The translations under genes were made by a program, and so were the position numbers. This document shows, one piece after another, positions 8,074-11,410 of a stretch of DNA of 11,410 nt. Position 1 is the stretch's first letter; each line of letters starts with the position of its first letter. The stretch is taken from the NCBI GenBank assembly GCA_034696485.1, contig JAQIWT010001306.1:1-11410 (forward strand), given 5' to 3'. This stretch comes from Isohypsibius dastychi (taxonomy: Eukaryota > Tardigrada > Eutardigrada > Parachela > Isohypsibiidae). The notes under the pieces were generated by a model. The model did not search any database. It was given only the letters and a program-made list of their open reading frames with translations, and had not been told where the DNA came from.

Positions 8074-8393
8074 AATTTTCTGTGCAAAACTGTACAACTT
8101 TAATAAATTCAAATCGCAAACTGATAACACAGTAACAATCGGTGAAGGATCAAAAGGAGGCGTAAACAGACGCAGGCCGGAGCAGAATAGGAACGGGCGG
8201 TATTGGAGCGGCAACTCTTTGTTGGCACTTGCTGATAAGAAAGACTCCGTTCCCACACGTCATCTGCTATTTCCTCGGCCTCTGTCTTGAAAGTTAGTTG
8301 TTTTCAATAGTTGCCCGAAACTGGAATGCGCTCAGTCTAATTATTGAAGATTTGTCGAGTGATTGGATATTGCTAATTTGCACTTGTATTACA
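8074..8393. promoter_or_regulatory. Divergent 5' region shared by integrase and HECT genes
   Basis: These 320 bp separate the two start codons, so both promoters or one bidirectional promoter must lie here unless distant 5' exons exist. I see no canonical TATA box at a fixed distance from either ATG. The minus frame is open from about 8256 to 8074 but has no ATG, and it contains three acceptor-like ends (TCTTATCAG, GTTATCAG, TTTGCACAG), so part may be a 5' intron of the integrase transcript. Confidence 0.5.
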
Positions 8394-11300
8394 ATGGATT
8401 ACACTCCTACACCAAGTCGATTGACTTGCTCAGAAACCGGCTGTCGATGTGTATTCTATGTGCCGAAAGTAGCAAGTTCGGATGATCCGTATGCGATTTA
8501 TAAATGCTACAACTGCAATCATCTATTTGCATTCCATCACGTTCCAAATCCGCCGTCAAATGCACCGCTCTATGACTCGTCGATGGTACGTTCAGCTAAT
8601 TTTCTGAACTATGTTTGTTTTAGGCTGTAAAACTCGAATGAAGTTACTTTCAATCAGTTATCAACACATTAACTAATTCCTAACTTCCAGTCTTTGTACA
8701 GTTTTTTGGAACTGAAATGTTCTGTTTTGAATATGTTCCTTGCAGGCATCTACATCGGCGACTTTCGCGACATCTAATTCTGCCAGTTATCACGTTCCGC
8801 AAACGCCGATTGCAAATCTCATCAACCGCTTCCAGCCTTCCAGTCAACCATCTTCTCTTGCATTGCTCAGGCCGTCTACGGAGATATCGGCAAGGTTCTC
8901 AAAAGTTCCCTATGTTGCCAACAACCATCCAGTCCGCCTTGGCGAAGCAGGCCGATTCAAACGTCGGCGAATCAGTGCCGCGACGCCTCCGTTTCAACCC
9001 AACCGAGCGCCCGGAGAACTTCAAATGGTGACCCAGTTCGACGTACATTTGATGAGAAAAGTGTTTGGAAATCGAATCCCATTGAGCCATCTGAATGGGT
9101 AAGAATACAGAATAGTTTGCCTTTTCCAAGGTTCTGCCTTTTCCGGAAAACTTTTAGGGCTCTTCACTTTAATGTTCAGAATTATTCAAATATTGTTTCC
9201 CCTATAATTCAAATTATTTTCACTCCCATGGCATATTTTGCGAGGATGTAATTATGTTTGAATTTTAGAAATGACCTGGAAATCATGAAACGAATGGAGC
9301 TTATCAAAGTTGTCACGTTTTCTCAGACCTCTGCCGTGGCCTGTGACGCTGCAATAAAAAAAAGTTTCGCAAATCTCTTGCTCAATCAGCAATGGAAAGT
9401 CCTCAGCCGATCAGGGCTGAAAAATGATCTATATGACGTTGGTCTGCCAGAAGGAAAAACAGAATGGGATCTGGAGGCTCTGAGAGTGTATGTGTGCTAT
9501 AGGTTTAACGGTTGACGGGCTGGCCACAATAGAATTGTTTTTAGGAACAGCATGGCACCTTTGTCCAGCACACGGAATGGGTTGAGGCGTCTGTTTCTGG
9601 CTCCCGCAGTTTCGAATATTGAGGATATGTTTGCTCCTTGCGAGGCACAACAGCCACATCAACCAAACGGCAGCTGGAGTGCTAGATCACGACAGCGTCA
9701 TGAAGTAATTGATTCATTCACTGATGATGACTCGGATGACGGTAACTTTTTTGAACGGGAATAATCGGATGTTGCTTAACATATTTCCAACAGATTTCCT
9801 CGCTGCGCAACAAATCTCGCGAAATGTTCCCCGAAGGTCATCGGTTCGCGGCGAAACCAGGAGCTCGACAACTGTGCCATCTGTTGAAACTCAGTCAGCT
9901 CGGCAAGAACAATCTCGTCAGGATGATGGTGTTATCAGTCCTCGCGTTGGGCAGCCAGTCGAGCAAGGAGATTCTGATTTGGGTGAGTGTAATTTAAAAG
10001 TGCAATCCATCCCACCCTGTAGCAACTTTTGAAGCTGTGGTCACATTCAGCGCTGTCCTTTTTTTTCCACAGAGAGTCGAATCAGCGGCGAGTTGCAGCA
10101 CACAATGATGCTCCAACATTCAAATGCACGACATGCAACTGCCTCACCATCTGCCGTCAGCGAAACCCAACCTTTTGAACCCCACATCCCGCAGCTGGAA
10201 TTTCTGTTCCCTCTGCCCTTGGATCCACCACCAATCGAGAGCAATGTATCTGCGGAGCTTCTGAAATTCCGTCTGCTTCACACGCTTCGTACTCGAGCTC
10301 ACCTGGAAGTCGCCGGCGGAGATGTTGTCCGCATCGGAAACGAGCTGAACCTCACGGAAGGTAACGAGCTGCTGGAAGCCGTGATTTGGTTGCGAACGAA
10401 CAACAGCTTGGCAGATTTGCTGAGCCAACCGTCATTGGAAACAGACGGGTGAGCTTGACAGCGTCTTGTCAACTCGATGTCTGCAATCCTGTGTTTTTTC
10501 AGAGCGATTGATCATGGTGGCCCCTATCGAGACGGGATGTTCAGAATCTTTGCCGCATTCAGTCGTTATGAGCATGGAGATTTTGGAGGTGCTCTGTTTT
10601 CCGGTGAAGGAATCAAGTTCGTTTCTCAGCACCCGGCTGTCAGTAAACATACGCGAGAAGTTCTGATATCTTTCGGCAAGATGTTATTCTATGGTTTCGT
10701 ACACGGCCATGCCTGGGCGACTTGGTTCCCTGCACTCTATGTACGGAAGTGGTTAGGCTTGGAGTATGACCGCAACATCGTTCACCAGTTATCCCCCACT
10801 GTTGGTGAACTCGCTTCAAGAATCGCAAGGATCACCACATCTGCCGAGGCAGTTCATGACTCACAGTTCCGTCTTTTTGCCGAAATTCACCAATATCACG
10901 ACGTAAGAGAAGCCATATGACTGATTTTGGAGATGAAGTATATATCATTTTCTTGTTTCAGATGAGTTGTTTTCTGCATTTCACTGTTCAAGAGCTCGCA
11001 GAGTTCGTCGTTGACGAAGAACTAATCCGATGTCGCAAAGTAAATTCTGACCTGATCAGATATGGTTTTGACCAAGGAGCACTCATATATGTACGTATGG
11101 TGACCTGCTTACTCTAGAGTATTGAAACAGAGCAAATCAATTTCTGAATTCAAACAATATCTGATGCATTCAGTCAAGTGAAATTAGTTAGTTAAACTTC
11201 CTTTCTGTTACAGGAGCTCACGTCGAATTCTCAGTGGCCCACGTTTGAAGAAGTGCTGTACCACACTGTTACGACCGCATACGAGTTTCTCGCTCAGTTC

Positions 11301-11410
11301 GACCGTAATTCCATTTCTGGCCTCACCGATCACCAAGAACAACTGTGGGACTGGATGCAGACTTTTCTGTTGAACTGCAGTGCAAAACAGCTCCAAAACG
11401 GACTGCGATT
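8394..11410 (+). CDS. HECT-type E3 ubiquitin ligase-like protein, partial (C-lobe beyond window)
   Basis: Exons: 8394-8585, 8746-9098, 9269-9487, 9545-9741, 9794-9982, 10073-10448, 10503-10902, 10962-11090 and 11214 to beyond 11410. All eight introns are GT-AG (52-170 bp) and every phase matches, giving 750 aa so far. Residues 12-49 form a Cys/His module (C12, C17, C19, then C38, C41, H43 and H48/H49) that probably binds zinc. About 65-180 are Ser/Pro/Arg-rich, including the basic FKRRR. About 183-255 are a compact domain with WKVLSRSGLKNDLYDVG. About 256-400 look disordered, with an acidic DDDSDDG. From about 480 the HECT N-lobe begins: IDHGGPYRDGMFRIF (about 511-525) is the family's D-x-GGP-x-R/E turn, then SFGKMLFYGFVHGHAWATWF. 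The catalytic cysteine lies in the C-lobe outside the window, so activity cannot be judged. Closest remembered relatives are G2E3-like HECT proteins expanded in fish and cnidarians. It starts head to head with the integrase gene. The start is the first ATG in its frame (ACAATGG). Confidence 0.82.

Larger units (their letters stand above)
6187..11410. mobile_element. Candidate composite mobile element: divergent integrase and HECT genes
   Basis: An intact DDE integrase gene and a HECT ligase-like gene stand head to head about 320 bp apart, and both are rich in short introns. Integrases of this family multiply in animal genomes, and the unrelated HECT-like gene may be cargo or a second element protein. 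The left limit is set only from the polyadenylation signals and the tandem array; the right limit is outside the window. No terminal inverted repeat or target-site duplication could be tested, so mobility is an inference. Confidence 0.4.

Noticed and set aside
7933-8256. Longer N-terminus for the integrase using the open frame up to 8256
   Set aside because: The frame begins with GTG after a stop and has no ATG before 8073, so the upstream part is probably 5' leader or intron.
8692-8745. Alternative acceptor ACTTCCAG (near 8691) for HECT exon 2
   Set aside because: Reading on from it in the required phase meets a TAA soon after 8746; the TTGCAG acceptor at 8745 keeps the long open exon.

Overview
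This is eukaryotic, animal-type DNA. Coding sequence is split by many short GT-AG introns (about 52 to 160 bp), genes lie on both strands with long gaps, and the recognisable protein families are metazoan: a thyrotropin-releasing-hormone-receptor-like GPCR, an RNase-H-fold DDE integrase of the kind seen in many invertebrate and fish genomes, and a HECT-type E3 ubiquitin ligase. Compact introns with pyrimidine-plus-CAG acceptors suggest a small-genome invertebrate (nematode, tardigrade or similar). I cannot fix the phylum.

Layout. 1-813 holds no gene I can support and is probably the last intron of the GPCR gene; an imperfect hairpin and a 12-G run lie in it. 814-1092 (+) is the terminal GPCR exon (TM6, TM7, short tail). 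1838-2604 (-) may be a two-exon gene for a small secreted cysteine-containing protein. 3952-4421 (+) is a TATA/Inr promoter followed by a second small secreted cysteine-containing protein, with one 54-nt intron that keeps the reading frame and has no in-frame stop. 5016-5142 (-) may be the last exon of an unrecognised gene. Three runs of 12-13 G and a 3 x 53 bp tandem repeat (5895-6053) punctuate the otherwise empty DNA.

The right half, about 6.2 kb to the window end, is the main item. An intact five-exon gene on the minus strand (6399-8073, 460 aa) encodes a helix-turn-helix plus DDE integrase with all three acidic residues. Its 5' end lies about 320 bp from the 5' end of a divergent plus-strand gene (8394 to beyond 11410, nine exons seen, at least 750 aa). 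That gene encodes an N-terminal Cys/His zinc-binding module, a Ser/Pro/Arg-rich linker and the start of a HECT domain. All exon joins agree in phase and no disabling mutation is visible in either gene. I infer that the pair shares one bidirectional promoter and may form the coding core of an intron-bearing DNA transposon, or a domesticated descendant, in which an integrase travels with a ubiquitin ligase. The right end is outside the window, so terminal repeats cannot be tested here.
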